Shown piece after piece: positions 7,991 through 16,792 of a DNA stretch of 64,000 nucleotides; within the stretch, counting starts at the first letter, position 1, and each line of letters starts with the position of its first letter. This DNA comes from Planctomycetes bacterium ADurb.Bin069. Its GTDB lineage: Bacteria; Planctomycetota; UBA8108; UBA8890; UBA8898. The position numbers and the translations under genes are program-made. The stretch spans positions 1 to 64,000 of the forward strand of contig MWEK01000015.1 of NCBI GenBank assembly GCA_002070955.1, in the 5' to 3' direction. Under the pieces are notes generated by a model, which made no database searches, was not told the DNA's origin, and was given only the letters and a program-made list of their open reading frames with translations.

Positions 7991-9577
7991 TCACCGCTCC
8001 CCGGCCCCGCGCGCAGTTCCCAGGCGGGCCAGCGCCGCCTCCATCCGCGCGATGACGAAGTCGGCCACCTCGTAGCCCGCGATCAGCGGCAGCTTGGTGA
8101 GGGCGCAGGGCGGGCAGTCGGTCTTGTAGGTTTGAACGCTTATGTCGAGGCCCGCCTGGTTGAGGTGGCCGGTGAAGGCTTTCCCCTCCTCCAGGGAGTG
8201 GAAGGCGATGCCGGAAAGATGGCGCCGGCCTTCGATGGCGTGAATGCATCCCCGGTGCCGATCGGCGAGGCCGCGCAGCCGTTCCTCGTAATACTCCCCC
8301 ACCGCGCCTGTGACCGCGGCGTTCGCCGCGGCCCAGCGCATCGTGACCAGGTAGGCCAGCGAGGCGATCTCCTCCTGGCCGTTCGTCACCAGGGCGCCGA
8401 ATTGAGGCAGGCTGTCCAGGGTGCCGGAGAAGATGATGCGCGACGCCGGGTACTCGCCCCCCGGGAAACCCTTGCCCAAAACGATGGCCGCGGGGCTGAC
8501 GCCGTACTCCCGGAAGAAGAAGAGCTCCCGCCCCCAGATACAGGTCTGGATCTCGTCGACGACGGCGGGCGCGTCGCTCGCTTCGCACAACGCGTGGGCG
8601 CGGGCGACGAACTCTTCCGTGAGGCGCCGCGCGCCGTAATTCATCATGACGGGCTCGTAGATGAAGCCGGCCACCTTGTAGGGTTCGCGGTCGTACTCGG
8701 CAAAGGCGGCCTCGAGGCGCGCCAGGTCGTTGGGAGGGACCGCGCGCACGACCAGGGCGCCGGACCGCTCCAAGCCCCGCGCCAGATCGGGCCACATGCC
8801 TCGCAAAAGCTGCGCCGCGACCGCCGTGCCGTGGTAGTTGGCCTCCAGGCCGCCGCCGTCGTCGCCCAACACCAGGAAGACCGGCGTTCTCCCGCGATAA
8901 CGCGGCGGCTTCCCGCCGGACTGCGGCGCATGGAAACGCGCCAGAAGGAGTTTGAGCGCCGCCTCGGCGGCCACGCTTCCGGTCTCCAGGTTAAGCACCC
9001 GGTTCATGGCTGTGGGGCTTGTGGAGGCGAAGAGCGCATCGAGGGACGCCCGGTCGCCGCGGTCCAGACCGGCGGCGGCAGCGACGAGTTCTTCCTCCAG
9101 GCGCCGAGTGACGTATCCGCGGGTGTTGTTGTGCGTGGCGTTGGGAACGCCGAGGCGCCGCGCGTGCTCCAGCAGGCCGTAGCCCGGGAACGAATGGCCC
9201 AGGGGTGCGTGGTAATGCTCGCTCTTCGAAGTCAGGAAGAGCCGACCATTCTCGGCGAGCCGGTAGTATCCGAAGCCTGCAAGCGGCGCCGCCGCCGTGT
9301 TCGTGTGCGCCACGAAAGCGTCCGTCGAGGCTCCCCGCGCCGTCGCGGCCAGGGGAGGCGCGCAAGGCGCCCCGACCCGCGGCAGGAGCGCCAGCAGGCG
9401 GCGCTGCATCGCTTTCGGGAAGAACCGGACCTTGCGGCGCGCAAGGCGCGCGCAGGCCTCGCTCTCGCCGCCCCGCAGGAACGCGGAGGCGGCGCAGGCC
9501 GCCTCGACATACTCCCGTCCCAGCAGGTCTTCGAGGCTCAAGGCCACCGGCGTGAAAACGGTCGTTCGTGTGCTCAC
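7991..9577 (-). CDS. class III pyridoxal-phosphate aminotransferase
   Basis: The roughly 528-residue enzyme is fold-type I, class III. DEIQTCIWG carries the PLP-pyridine Asp, LGKGFPGGEYPAS carries the Schiff-base Lys (about residue 369), and IYEPVMM matches the EPV block. The usual substrates are omega-amino acids, diamines or amino sugars. It heads the sugar operon, 4 bases before the kinase, which suggests an amino-sugar or amino-acid-linked sugar substrate. I chose the GTG at 9577 because GGAG lies 10 bases upstream and alignable sequence starts soon after. An open frame continues to 9775 but looks non-coding and covers a promoter. Confidence 0.82.
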   Translation of the reverse strand: MSTRTTVFTPVALSLEDLLGREYVEAACAASAFLRGGESEACARLARRKVRFFPKAMQRRLLALLPRVGAPCAPPLAATARGASTDAFVAHTNTAAAPLAGFGYYRLAENGRLFLTSKSEHYHAPLGHSFPGYGLLEHARRLGVPNATHNNTRGYVTRRLEEELVAAAAGLDRGDRASLDALFASTSPTAMNRVLNLETGSVAAEAALKLLLARFHAPQSGGKPPRYRGRTPVFLVLGDDGGGLEANYHGTAVAAQLLRGMWPDLARGLERSGALVVRAVPPNDLARLEAAFAEYDREPYKVAGFIYEPVMMNYGARRLTEEFVARAHALCEASDAPAVVDEIQTCIWGRELFFFREYGVSPAAIVLGKGFPGGEYPASRIIFSGTLDSLPQFGALVTNGQEEIASLAYLVTMRWAAANAAVTGAVGEYYEERLRGLADRHRGCIHAIEGRRHLSGIAFHSLEEGKAFTGHLNQAGLDISVQTYKTDCPPCALTKLPLIAGYEVADFVIARMEAALARLGTARGAGER

Positions 9578-9635
9578 CGCGAAAATACTCCGAGCGCGGC
9601 CCCCACGGGCGGCGCGGTTCAACTGGGAAAGGCTA

Positions 9636-9644
9636 ATCGTAGCA
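9636..9644 (-). promoter_or_regulatory. extended -10 promoter for the sugar operon
   Basis: On the minus strand the sequence reads TGcTACGAT, an extended -10 element about 59 bases before the aminotransferase GTG. No convincing -35 box is visible, as is common with extended -10 promoters. The same TGcTACGAT string occurs before trpB. Confidence 0.45.
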
Positions 9645-9681
9645 TGGGCCGGGATGCAAAGAAAAGGGCGCGCGCGACGGC

Positions 9682-9710
9682 TTGGCGTCTCCACGGGCAT
9701 GCCGTAGGAT
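9682..9710 (+). promoter_or_regulatory. sigma70-like promoter of comM
   Basis: TTGGCG and TAGGAT are separated by exactly 17 bases, and the -10 ends 63 bases before the comM ATG. This promoter and the opposing extended -10 box share the 196-base gap between two divergent genes. Confidence 0.5.
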
Positions 9711-9773
9711 AGTGGCGCCTCCCCGCGACATCCGTCCGGCGGGGCGCCGGCCGGCGCCCGCGAAGACGGATCC

Positions 9774-11273
9774 ATGGTTTACAAAATCTGGAGCGCGGAC
9801 ACCTTCGGGGTGTGGGGACGGCCCATCGAGGTCGAGGTGGTGCTTTCGCCGGGCAGGCCGGCGTTCACGATCGTGGGGCTTCCGGGGAAATCGGTGTGCG
9901 AGAGCCGCGACCGGGTGCGGAGCGCGCTCTTGCAATCCGGGTACGCGTTCCCCCAACAGCGCGTGCTCGTCAACCTCGCCCCGGCGTTCGAGCGCAAGGA
10001 AGGCGCGCCGCTGGACCTGCCCATCGCCTTGGCGATTCTGGCGGCGAGCGGGCAGGTGCGCGTCGCCGAGGGACGCGTCGCAGCGGTGGGCGAACTGGCG
10101 CTTTCCGGCGCGATCCGCCCGGTTCACGGCGCGCTGCTTCTCTCCTCGGCCCTGAGGGAAAACGCCATCGACCGCTGCATCGTCCCGCCCGGCAACGCCG
10201 CCGAGGCGGCGCTGTGCCCCGGAATCGAGATCGTCGGCGCCGAGCGCCTCAGGGACGCGGCGGCGGCCATGGAAGGGCGCGGCGCGGTCACGCCCCGCCG
10301 GGAGCCGCAAGGAGCGCGCCAGTCGGCCTTCGGCGACTTCGCCGAGGTCATCGGGCAGGAGGCGGCCAAGCGCGCCCTGCTCATCGCCGCCGCGGGCGGC
10401 CACCACGTCCTGCTTCTCGGGCCGCCCGGCGTGGGCAAGACCATGCTCGCCCAGCGCTTCCCGGGCATTCTTCCCGACCTCGACGCGGAGGCTTCCCTCG
10501 CCGTCACGCGCATCTGGAGCGCCGCCGGGCTGCTGGGATCCGGCGCCGTCGCGCGGCCGCCCTTCCGGGCCCCGCACCACTCGACCAGCTACGCCGGCCT
10601 CATCGGCGGCGGCAACGACCCTCGCCCCGGCGAGGCGACGCTCGCCCACCGCGGCGTGCTCTTCCTCGACGAACTGGCCGAGTTCAGCCGCCCCGCCCTC
10701 GAGGCCCTCCGCGAGATCTTGGAAACCAAGCATGTCACCATCGCCCGGGCGCGCGGCAGCGTGACCTTCCCCACCGATTTCCAACTCGTCGCCGCCATGA
10801 ACCCCTGCCCCTGCGGCTATACCGGCCACCCCACGATGGTCTGCCGCTGCACACCCGGCGATCAGAAGCGCTACCAAGGACGGCTCTCCGGGCCCATCTT
10901 GGACCGCATCGAGCTTTTCGCCGCCCTCAACGCCCTGGACCGGAAGGACCTGGCCGCGCGGCCGCCCGGCTTGGACACGGCCGCCATGGCCGCGCAGGTG
11001 CGGGCCGCCCGCGCGCGGCAGGCGGCGCGCTTCGCCGCGCCGACCCTCAATGCCGCGGCGCCCGAGGCCGCGCTCAACGCCGCCGCCGAGTTGGACGCGG
11101 GCCTGCGGCGCTGGCTCATGGAGGCCATGACGGCGTTCGGACTTTCGGGGCGCGGCCACGCGCGCGCCCTGCGGGTAGCCCGCACGATCGCCGACCTGGA
11201 CGGCGCCGAGAGGATCGCGGAGGCGCACCTGGCGGAGGCGCTCGCCTGGCGCCCGCCGCAAGCGTTCAGGTGA
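9774..11273 (+). CDS. comM: YifB/ComM family Mg-chelatase-like AAA+ ATPase
   Basis: The 499-residue protein has the complete family layout. An N-terminal S5-fold/ChlI domain spans residues 1-170 (FTIVGLPGKSVCESRDRV). The AAA+ core follows, with Walker A GPPGVGKT at residues 216-223 and a FLDELAEF Walker B. A C-terminal Mg-chelatase domain includes the NPCPCG finger. In Vibrio and Haemophilus ComM is a hexameric branch-migration helicase needed for chromosomal integration of transformed DNA; that role is assumed here by homology. Downstream genes run in the opposite direction, with only 15 bases between stops. Confidence 0.92.
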   Translation: MVYKIWSADTFGVWGRPIEVEVVLSPGRPAFTIVGLPGKSVCESRDRVRSALLQSGYAFPQQRVLVNLAPAFERKEGAPLDLPIALAILAASGQVRVAEGRVAAVGELALSGAIRPVHGALLLSSALRENAIDRCIVPPGNAAEAALCPGIEIVGAERLRDAAAAMEGRGAVTPRREPQGARQSAFGDFAEVIGQEAAKRALLIAAAGGHHVLLLGPPGVGKTMLAQRFPGILPDLDAEASLAVTRIWSAAGLLGSGAVARPPFRAPHHSTSYAGLIGGGNDPRPGEATLAHRGVLFLDELAEFSRPALEALREILETKHVTIARARGSVTFPTDFQLVAAMNPCPCGYTGHPTMVCRCTPGDQKRYQGRLSGPILDRIELFAALNALDRKDLAARPPGLDTAAMAAQVRAARARQAARFAAPTLNAAAPEAALNAAAELDAGLRRWLMEAMTAFGLSGRGHARALRVARTIADLDGAERIAEAHLAEALAWRPPQAFR

Positions 11274-11288
11274 GGCGCCCGCGCCGCG

Positions 11289-11861
11289 TCACGGCAGCGT
11301 GAGAATCGAGACGACGCTTCGGCCGTATCCGCGGACGTCCTCTTCCCGCGCCGACAGGGCCGCCAGCGCCTCGCGCGCCTCGCCCTCGCGCCGCTTCTCG
11401 TACCTGAAAACCACGCGGCCCCGCGGCCGCACGAGGTGCGCGCGCAAGTCGGCGAGCAGCTTCCTCAGGAACGCGCGGCCGGAGTCCTCGGCCGGCAGGG
11501 CGAAGGGAGGGTCAAGGAAGGCGAGGTCGACCGGCGCGGGGAGGACGAGCTTCTCGCGCAGATCGTGCGCGCGCACATCGCATCGGCCCGCGAAGCCGAC
11601 CGTGCGAATATTGGCCGCGAGGATCGCGAGCGCCTCGCGATCCCGTTCGACAAAGGTGCAGTGCCGCGCCCCGCGGCTCAGGGCCTCCAGCCCCATGACG
11701 CCCGTGCCCGCGAAGGCATCGAGGACGCGCGCATCGCGCAGGCAGGGCTCGAGCACGGCGAAGAGCGAGGCTCGCATGCGGTCGGTGGGAGGGCGTACGC
11801 AGCGGGAGGGCGGCGCCGCGAGGCGGACTCCGCCGGCCAGGCCGCTAACGATCCGAAGCAC
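11289..11861 (-). CDS. rsmD: 16S rRNA (guanine966-N2)-methyltransferase RsmD
   Basis: The 190-residue SAM-dependent methyltransferase begins LRIVSGLAGG, as RsmD proteins do. The SAM loop is VLDAFAGTGVMGLEALSRGA and the catalytic DPPF motif lies in DLAFLDPPF, so it should methylate G966 of 16S rRNA. The start is a GTG with GAGG 5 bases upstream. It follows the lipoprotein gene by 7 bases and is probably co-transcribed with it. Confidence 0.9.
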   Translation of the reverse strand: MLRIVSGLAGGVRLAAPPSRCVRPPTDRMRASLFAVLEPCLRDARVLDAFAGTGVMGLEALSRGARHCTFVERDREALAILAANIRTVGFAGRCDVRAHDLREKLVLPAPVDLAFLDPPFALPAEDSGRAFLRKLLADLRAHLVRPRGRVVFRYEKRREGEAREALAALSAREEDVRGYGRSVVSILTLP

Positions 11862-11868
11862 GCCTGCC

Positions 11869-12942
11869 TCAGCCGCTCACATCGAACGCCGCCGCGGCGT
11901 CGCTCTCGGTGTGATTGATCAGGTCCGTGGCCGAGATTTTGAGCCGGTACGGTCCCGCCGGAAGATTCGGAGGCAGCGTGTACTCTCCGTACAGGTAGCC
12001 GGGGCTGTCGGGCGGCGCATCCTCCGCGAGGCGCCTGACGCCGCCCGCTTTGTCGGTGAAACTGACCTTGTCGACGATCTTCCCGCCGCGGTCCAGGATG
12101 CTCAGATAGGCCTGGATATGCTGCTCGCGCCTGCCGTCGGGCAATTCCCGCGTCGCCGCCCCGCGAACACCGCTGTAGACCGCGACGCGCTGGCCGCTTC
12201 GAAAGGTCGTGCGCGCCAGAGGCACGACATCGCCGTAGCCGGCCGCTTTCTCGCAGAAAACGACGCCCTCCAGGCGGAAGAGCGGCTTGGCGCGCGCCTC
12301 GCGGGCGAGGTGCTCGAGCATCTCGTCGCGCTTGGCGTAATCGGCCAGGCGCTGGTACAGGACGAACCGCAGGCCCGCCACCTCGAGGCTCGCCGCGGGG
12401 AACCGCGTCACGATCTTGAGGATCCGGCCGCATTCCTCCCGCTCCGTCTCGTTGGTGAGGAGGAGGAGCAGCAGCGCCTCGGTCTCCAACCGCAGCAGCT
12501 TCAAGCGCGAGAACGCGTCCAGGTCCGCGGCCGTGCGGTCCTTGAAGGCGTCGAGCCTTCCGGCCACATCGGCGAGCGCTTCGCGCCGGACCGCTTGCTC
12601 GTCGCGCCGCGCCGTGAGCGCCGCCGCGGGGGCCCCATCCACCTGCGGCACGATTCTCGCTTCGGAGATTTCGGCCGGCGGCATGGAGGCCGCGCCGAGC
12701 GAGGCTTCCGCGCCGCGCGGGACGAAGCCCGCGTTGTCGGACGCCGCGCGGCGCGCGGGCGCGGCCGCCGGCGGCCGCGCGTCCGAACGCGGCGGCACGA
12801 TCGGGACCAGTTCGGGAAAAACCGCCTCGGCCTCCGGCGCCGCCGCGGCCGCGGCGGGTGAAGGCGCGGCCGCGCGCTCCGGCGGCGCGCCGATACACCC
12901 CGCCAGCGCCAGCGCCAGGGGCGCCGCAATCCGAATGCTCAC
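11869..12942 (-). CDS. lipoprotein of unknown function with a C-terminal Ig-like domain
   Basis: The GTG start (GGAG at 8 bases) gives a 357-residue precursor with a lipobox LAGC at Cys16. An Ala/Pro-rich disordered linker runs to about residue 120. A helical region follows (RLDAFKDRTAADLDAF, ETEALLLLLLTNETEREECG), then a beta-rich C-terminal domain with GEYTLPPNLPAGPYRLKISATD cut as two adjacent strands, resembling bacterial Ig-like or macroglobulin-type repeats. It is probably anchored in the outer or inner membrane, facing the periplasm. I recognise no named family. A good promoter lies just upstream. Confidence 0.7.
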   Translation of the reverse strand: MSIRIAAPLALALAGCIGAPPERAAAPSPAAAAAAPEAEAVFPELVPIVPPRSDARPPAAAPARRAASDNAGFVPRGAEASLGAASMPPAEISEARIVPQVDGAPAAALTARRDEQAVRREALADVAGRLDAFKDRTAADLDAFSRLKLLRLETEALLLLLLTNETEREECGRILKIVTRFPAASLEVAGLRFVLYQRLADYAKRDEMLEHLAREARAKPLFRLEGVVFCEKAAGYGDVVPLARTTFRSGQRVAVYSGVRGAATRELPDGRREQHIQAYLSILDRGGKIVDKVSFTDKAGGVRRLAEDAPPDSPGYLYGEYTLPPNLPAGPYRLKISATDLINHTESDAAAAFDVSG

Positions 12943-12990
12943 GTGTCGTTCTCCGCAATCGCGGCCGCGCCCGCGGCCGCGCATTCGCAT

Positions 12991-13019
12991 AGCCTAACCA
13001 GCGCGGGGCGGCGGGTCAA
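12991..13019 (-). promoter_or_regulatory. sigma70-like promoter of the lipoprotein-rsmD unit
   Basis: On the minus strand TTGACC and TAGGCT are separated by 17 bases, ending about 49 bases before the GTG start. The rest of the 171-base gap (12943-13113) is GC-rich and I see nothing else in it. Confidence 0.55.
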
Positions 13020-13113
13020 TGGCGCGGGCGCGCGAGGAACGAACGCAGGTTGCGGCGCCGCCGGCGGCCGCAACTTGCGCCGGCGCCCGAGGATTCCGCC
13101 GCGCCCGCCGGCC

Positions 13114-14115
13114 TCAGCGCCGCTCCTCGAAGGCGCTCCTTAGAAAACCGATGAGCCCCAGCATGTCGGGCGGGAGCGCGGACTCGATGCGGAGGGACAC
13201 GCCGGTCCGCGGGTGCGCGAAGCGCAGGCCCTGCGCGTGCAGCGCCTGCCGGCTCAGGAGCGGCGGCTCGTTCGGCTCGCGCGCGCGGCCGCACAGCGTG
13301 CTCCGGTACACGACCTTCTCGCTCCCGTAAACCGCGTCGCAAAGAAGCGGCATGCCCAGGAACTTCAAGTGGACCCGAATCTGGTGCGTGCGCCCGCTGC
13401 GCGGATGCGCCTCGACGACCGCGTAGCGGCCGAACATGTGCCGCACGCGGTATTCGGTGATCGCCGCCCGTCCCGAGTCGTAGCGGATCGACATCGCCTT
13501 GCGATCCCGCGCGCTCCGGCCGATGGGCGCCTCGACGACGCCTTCGCCGAAGGCTTCCCTCGCGGTGCACACCGCCACGTAAGTCTTGTGAATCTCGCGC
13601 GCCTTGAACATCAGGGTCAGCTTATGGTGAGCCACGTCGTTCTTGGCGACGATCATGACGCCCGACGTGTCGCGGTCCAGCCGGTGCACGATGCCCGGCC
13701 GGTCCCAACCGCCCATGCCCGAGAGGGTGCTCATCCGCCACAGGAGCCCGTGAACCAGCGTGGTCTCGCTCATGCCGGGGGCCGGATGCACCGTCAGACC
13801 GGGCGGCTTGACGATGGCCGCCAGATCCGCGTCCTCGTAGATGATCTCGAAGGGCGCGTAACGCGGCGTGAGTTCCGAAGGGGGCGGCGGCGGAACACGC
13901 ACCGTCACGCGCTCGCCGGTCCCGATCTTGCTCGACGGCTTGAGCCGGCGTCCATCCTCGGCAACGGCGAAGCCATCCCGGATGAGCCGCTGCACGAAGG
14001 CGCGGGTTTTGCCCGGCAGGCGATCGCAAAGGAACTGATCGAGCCGGACCGGCCCGGCCTCGTTGACAAGCAGAATGGGATCCGAAGAACCGCCCGGCGA
14101 TTCCCGTTCGGTCAT
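13114..14115 (-). CDS. rluD: RluA-family 23S rRNA pseudouridine synthase (RluD-like)
   Basis: The 333-residue enzyme has an S4 RNA-binding domain (residues 20-75; VRLDQFLCDRLP, RAFVQRLIRDG). The catalytic domain carries the family motif HRLDRDTSG at residues 144-152; Asp147 is the expected catalytic residue. The HPRSGRTHQIRVHL block is also present. Such enzymes isomerise uridines in helix 69 of 23S rRNA; the precise target is inferred. Its ATG overlaps the stop of the upstream gene by 4 bases (ATGA), so translation is coupled. Confidence 0.9.
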   Translation of the reverse strand: MTERESPGGSSDPILLVNEAGPVRLDQFLCDRLPGKTRAFVQRLIRDGFAVAEDGRRLKPSSKIGTGERVTVRVPPPPPSELTPRYAPFEIIYEDADLAAIVKPPGLTVHPAPGMSETTLVHGLLWRMSTLSGMGGWDRPGIVHRLDRDTSGVMIVAKNDVAHHKLTLMFKAREIHKTYVAVCTAREAFGEGVVEAPIGRSARDRKAMSIRYDSGRAAITEYRVRHMFGRYAVVEAHPRSGRTHQIRVHLKFLGMPLLCDAVYGSEKVVYRSTLCGRAREPNEPPLLSRQALHAQGLRFAHPRTGVSLRIESALPPDMLGLIGFLRSAFEERR

Positions 14116-14780
14116 GGCGTGGGTTCTGGCGCCGGGGCGGGCTCCGTGGCCGGGGCGGGCTCCGTGGCCGGGGCGGGCTCCGTGGCCGGGGCGGGCTCCG
14201 TGGCCGGGGCGGGCTCCGTCGCCGGGGCGGGCGCCGTCGCCGGGGCGGGCGCCGTCGCCGGGGCAGGCTCCGGACCCGCGGGTTCCGGTCCGGGCAGACT
14301 GAATTCCCGCTCCTCCGCGATTTTCACGCGCAGGTTGTCGGCGAGCACTTGGTAGCGATGGGAAGCCTCCGTCTCATCCTTGAGCAAACGGACGATTCTG
14401 TCGGCCTCGGCGAGGTTTTCCGGGCCGCCCTTCTGGAACAGGTACTGAGCGAGCTCGTAGAGCACCTTCGGGCGCACCGGCGAGCCCTCGGTCTTGGCGA
14501 GCACTTCCCGGACATCGACCCTCTCGTCTTTCACCCCCGGCAACGCCAGCGCGGTCTCGCCGATGGCGGGATAGAAGTGCTCTTCCAGGTAGTCGCCGAG
14601 AGCCCGCTCGCGGGACGCACCCACGTACCCGTGCACGACGTACACGACGACCGCGGCCATGACGACCACGAACAGACCCACGAACTTGATCGCGTTGCGC
14701 GAGAAGAAATCGCTCGTGCGGTTCATGATCCGCTCGTCGATCATGAGCTTTTCGTCGCGCTGATCCCCTTTGCTTGCCAT
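14112..14780 (-). CDS. single-pass membrane protein with a Pro-Ala-Thr-Glu repeat tail
   Basis: The 222-residue protein has a short charged cytoplasmic N-terminus, one membrane helix (IKFVGLFVVVMAAVVVYVVH, about residues 33-52) and a helical, TPR-like periplasmic region (RPKVLYELAQYLFQKGG, LAEADRIVRLLKDE). It ends in a low-complexity tail of repeated PAPATE units from about residue 172, encoded by 18-base tandem repeats. The layout recalls YfgM/TPR membrane proteins, but I assign no function. The ATG follows AAGGAG by 5 bases. It sits between a lipoprotein gene (13 bases) and rluD (4-base overlap). Confidence 0.75.
   Translation of the reverse strand: MASKGDQRDEKLMIDERIMNRTSDFFSRNAIKFVGLFVVVMAAVVVYVVHGYVGASRERALGDYLEEHFYPAIGETALALPGVKDERVDVREVLAKTEGSPVRPKVLYELAQYLFQKGGPENLAEADRIVRLLKDETEASHRYQVLADNLRVKIAEEREFSLPGPEPAGPEPAPATAPAPATAPAPATEPAPATEPAPATEPAPATEPAPATEPAPAPEPTP
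14131..14274. repeat. 18-bp tandem repeat, 8 copies
   Basis: Eight consecutive 18-base units begin at 14131. The first four are identical, and the later ones differ at one to four positions. Read on the minus strand each unit encodes six residues of the type PATEPA or PATAPA, forming the C-terminal tail of the membrane protein. Gain or loss of a unit keeps the frame, so length variation between strains is likely. Confidence 0.9.
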
Positions 14781-14793
14781 CGGTGCTCCTTTC

Positions 14794-15273
14794 TTATGCA
14801 CCCTCTTCGGCGCCCGCGAAAGCCGCCACCGGCGCCACGCCGAGCCGCAGCGTCAGGACGGTGTACGGCTCCCAGCGGCGCAGCCCGATCTCGCGGACGA
14901 TATCGATGATCGCCTCCTCGCTCTCGCGCTTGTAGACCAACGTGACGCGCCGGCCGTCAGCATCCTTGGTCTCGCCGACCTTCTGCCAGCCGTGCTCGGG
15001 CATCTGGACGGCGTACCAGTTCATGAGCTGGCCCACATCCCGGTCGCCCTCGTATCGGAGCACGCCGGACCGCAGGTTGAGCGGCGAATTCTCGTAAAGC
15101 GTGTACGCCCAGGAGCGGTCGGAGTCATCGAAGGTAAATCCCGTGGGCACCGGCAGGTCGTCGTAGGGCTGCGTGCCGTACACGATACCCTCGATCGCGG
15201 GCCGCGAGCTCAAGCTGCTGCAGCCCGCGAGGGCCGCAAGGACGCACGCACACAGGAATCCAAGGACGCGCAT
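14794..15273 (-). CDS. small lipoprotein of unknown family
   Basis: The 159-residue precursor has a signal peptide with lipobox LAGC (Cys18). The mature part is one compact alpha/beta domain: [19 protein letters not shown], then [18 protein letters not shown] and [17 protein letters not shown]. Domains of this look (a Tyr-x2-Met-x3-Gly-Trp helix with following strands) occur in lipoproteins of several phyla without a known activity. The ATG has a GAGGAGG ribosome binding site. It heads a three-gene unit with the repeat-tail membrane protein and rluD. Confidence 0.75.
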   Translation of the reverse strand: MRVLGFLCACVLAALAGCSSLSSRPAIEGIVYGTQPYDDLPVPTGFTFDDSDRSWAYTLYENSPLNLRSGVLRYEGDRDVGQLMNWYAVQMPEHGWQKVGETKDADGRRVTLVYKRESEEAIIDIVREIGLRRWEPYTVLTLRLGVAPVAAFAGAEEGA

Positions 15274-15352
15274 AGCCTCCTCCTCTAGCCCGGGCACCGT
15301 TCCGGAACCCGCGGGCCGCCGCGAACGCGCCGCCCGCGGCGCCTGCACGGGA

Positions 15353-15364
15353 TGCTATATTCTA
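15353..15364. promoter_or_regulatory. bidirectional AT-rich promoter element
   Basis: The plus strand reads TGcTATATT (extended -10) and the overlapping minus strand reads TAGAAT, in an otherwise GC-rich 250-base divergent gap (15274-15523). The minus element lies about 86 bases before the small lipoprotein start and could drive that operon. The plus element is far (about 160 bases) from trpB. Confidence 0.35.
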
Positions 15365-15468
15365 TGGGGAGATCGCGGCCGGTCAAGCGGTATCCGCCGG
15401 CGCCGCCGGCGCGCGACGCCGCGGCTCGCCTCCGGCGCGGCGGCCGACCTGCGCCTCCCCCGCGGGTG

Positions 15469-15477
15469 TGCTACGAT
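15469..15477 (+). promoter_or_regulatory. extended -10 promoter of trpBA
   Basis: TGcTACGAT lies 46 bases before the trpB ATG. The identical element precedes the sugar operon on the other strand. I see no leader peptide rich in Trp codons and no T-box structure. Confidence 0.45.
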
Positions 15478-15523
15478 TGCCCGACGGAGCCGCTCGCTCC
15501 GGTCCATGGGCGAAGGCCGACGC

Positions 15524-16792
15524 ATGACGAACGGGACTTCACGTTTCTCCTCCCTTCCGGATGAACGGGGCCGCTTCGGCCCCTACGGCGGCAGGTATGT
15601 GCCGGAAATGCTGCGCCCGCCGCTTGAGGACCTCACGGCGGCCTACGCGGAAGCGAAGAACGACCCTGCCTTCACCCGCGAGTTCGAGCGCCTCCTGGCG
15701 ACGTTCTCGGGGCGCCCCACGCCGCTTTATCACGCCGAACGCCTCTCGGCCATGCTGGGCGGCGCGCGGATCTACCTCAAGCAGGAAGGCCTCGGCCAGA
15801 CGGGCGCCCACAAGATCAATCATTGCCTCGGACAGGCGCTCCTGGCCGCGCGGATGGGCAAGCGCCGGCTCATCGCCGAGACCGGCGCGGGGCAGCACGG
15901 CCTGGCCGTCGCCACCGTCGCCGCGCGCTTCGGCCTGGAGTGCACCGTTTACATGGGCGAGGTCGATGTCCGGCGCCAGGCGACCAACGTTTTTTGGATG
16001 CGGCGGCTCGGCGCGACGGTGGTGCCGGTCGCCGAGGGCACGCGGACCCTGAAGGACGCCGTCAACGCCGCCATGAAGGACTGGATGTGGAACGCCGCCG
16101 ATTCGTATTTCCTGTGCGGTTCCGCCCTCGGCCCCCACCCCTACCCGCTCATCGTGCGCGACTTCCAGTCCGTCGTGGGGCGCGAGACGCGCGCGCAGAT
16201 CCTGGAGGCCGAGGGGCGGCTCCCCGATCTCCTGATCGCGTGCGTGGGCGGCGGCAGCAACGCCCTCGGGCTCTTCCACCCTTTCCTCGATGACGGCGGC
16301 ATCGCCATGATCGGGGTCGAGGCCGGCGGCCGCGGGACGGACACCGAGGCCCATGCCGCCAGGTTCGCCGGCGGGCACGTCGGCGTGATCGAAGGCTACA
16401 AGTCGTACTTCCTCCAGACGCCCGAGGGGCAGGTGCGCCCCACGCACAGCGTGTCGGCGGGGCTGGACTACGCGGGAATCGGCCCGGAGCTGGCCTATCT
16501 CCACGACGCGGGCCGCGTCGCCTTCGCCTCCGCGACCGACGCCGAAGCGATCGATGCCTTCACGACGCTCATGCGCGCGGAGGGTATCATCCCGGCGCTC
16601 GAATCGTCGCACGCCGTGGCGCACGCCCTCAAGGCCGCGCCGAACCTGCCGCGCGACAGCCTCATCGTCGTCAACCTGTCGGGCCGCGGCGACAAGGACA
16701 TCTTCATCGTCGCCGAGTACCTGAACGACCGGGACTGGAAGACCTTCCTCAAGGACATGGCCGAGGGAAAATACCGCAATGAGATCCTTTGA
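15524..16792 (+). CDS. trpB: tryptophan synthase beta chain
   Basis: The 422-residue cytoplasmic enzyme condenses indole with serine to make tryptophan, using PLP. Hallmarks are GRYVPEML near the N-terminus, GAHKINH with the PLP lysine, ETGAGQHG with the catalytic Glu, and the CVGGGSNA phosphate-binding loop. Length and motifs are those of the standard TrpB1 type that pairs with TrpA. The ATG at 15524 (GAAGG at 7 bases) fits known N-termini; an in-frame ATG lies 18 bases upstream. It overlaps trpA by 14 bases. The other trp genes are not in the window. Confidence 0.96.
   Translation: MTNGTSRFSSLPDERGRFGPYGGRYVPEMLRPPLEDLTAAYAEAKNDPAFTREFERLLATFSGRPTPLYHAERLSAMLGGARIYLKQEGLGQTGAHKINHCLGQALLAARMGKRRLIAETGAGQHGLAVATVAARFGLECTVYMGEVDVRRQATNVFWMRRLGATVVPVAEGTRTLKDAVNAAMKDWMWNAADSYFLCGSALGPHPYPLIVRDFQSVVGRETRAQILEAEGRLPDLLIACVGGGSNALGLFHPFLDDGGIAMIGVEAGGRGTDTEAHAARFAGGHVGVIEGYKSYFLQTPEGQVRPTHSVSAGLDYAGIGPELAYLHDAGRVAFASATDAEAIDAFTTLMRAEGIIPALESSHAVAHALKAAPNLPRDSLIVVNLSGRGDKDIFIVAEYLNDRDWKTFLKDMAEGKYRNEIL

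Noticed and set aside
14131..14274. A CRISPR-like array
   Set aside because: The 18-base units are contiguous without spacers and encode an in-frame protein tail.
15274..15523. A trp attenuator or T-box before trpB
   Set aside because: No run of Trp codons, no leader open frame and no specifier-loop pattern were found.
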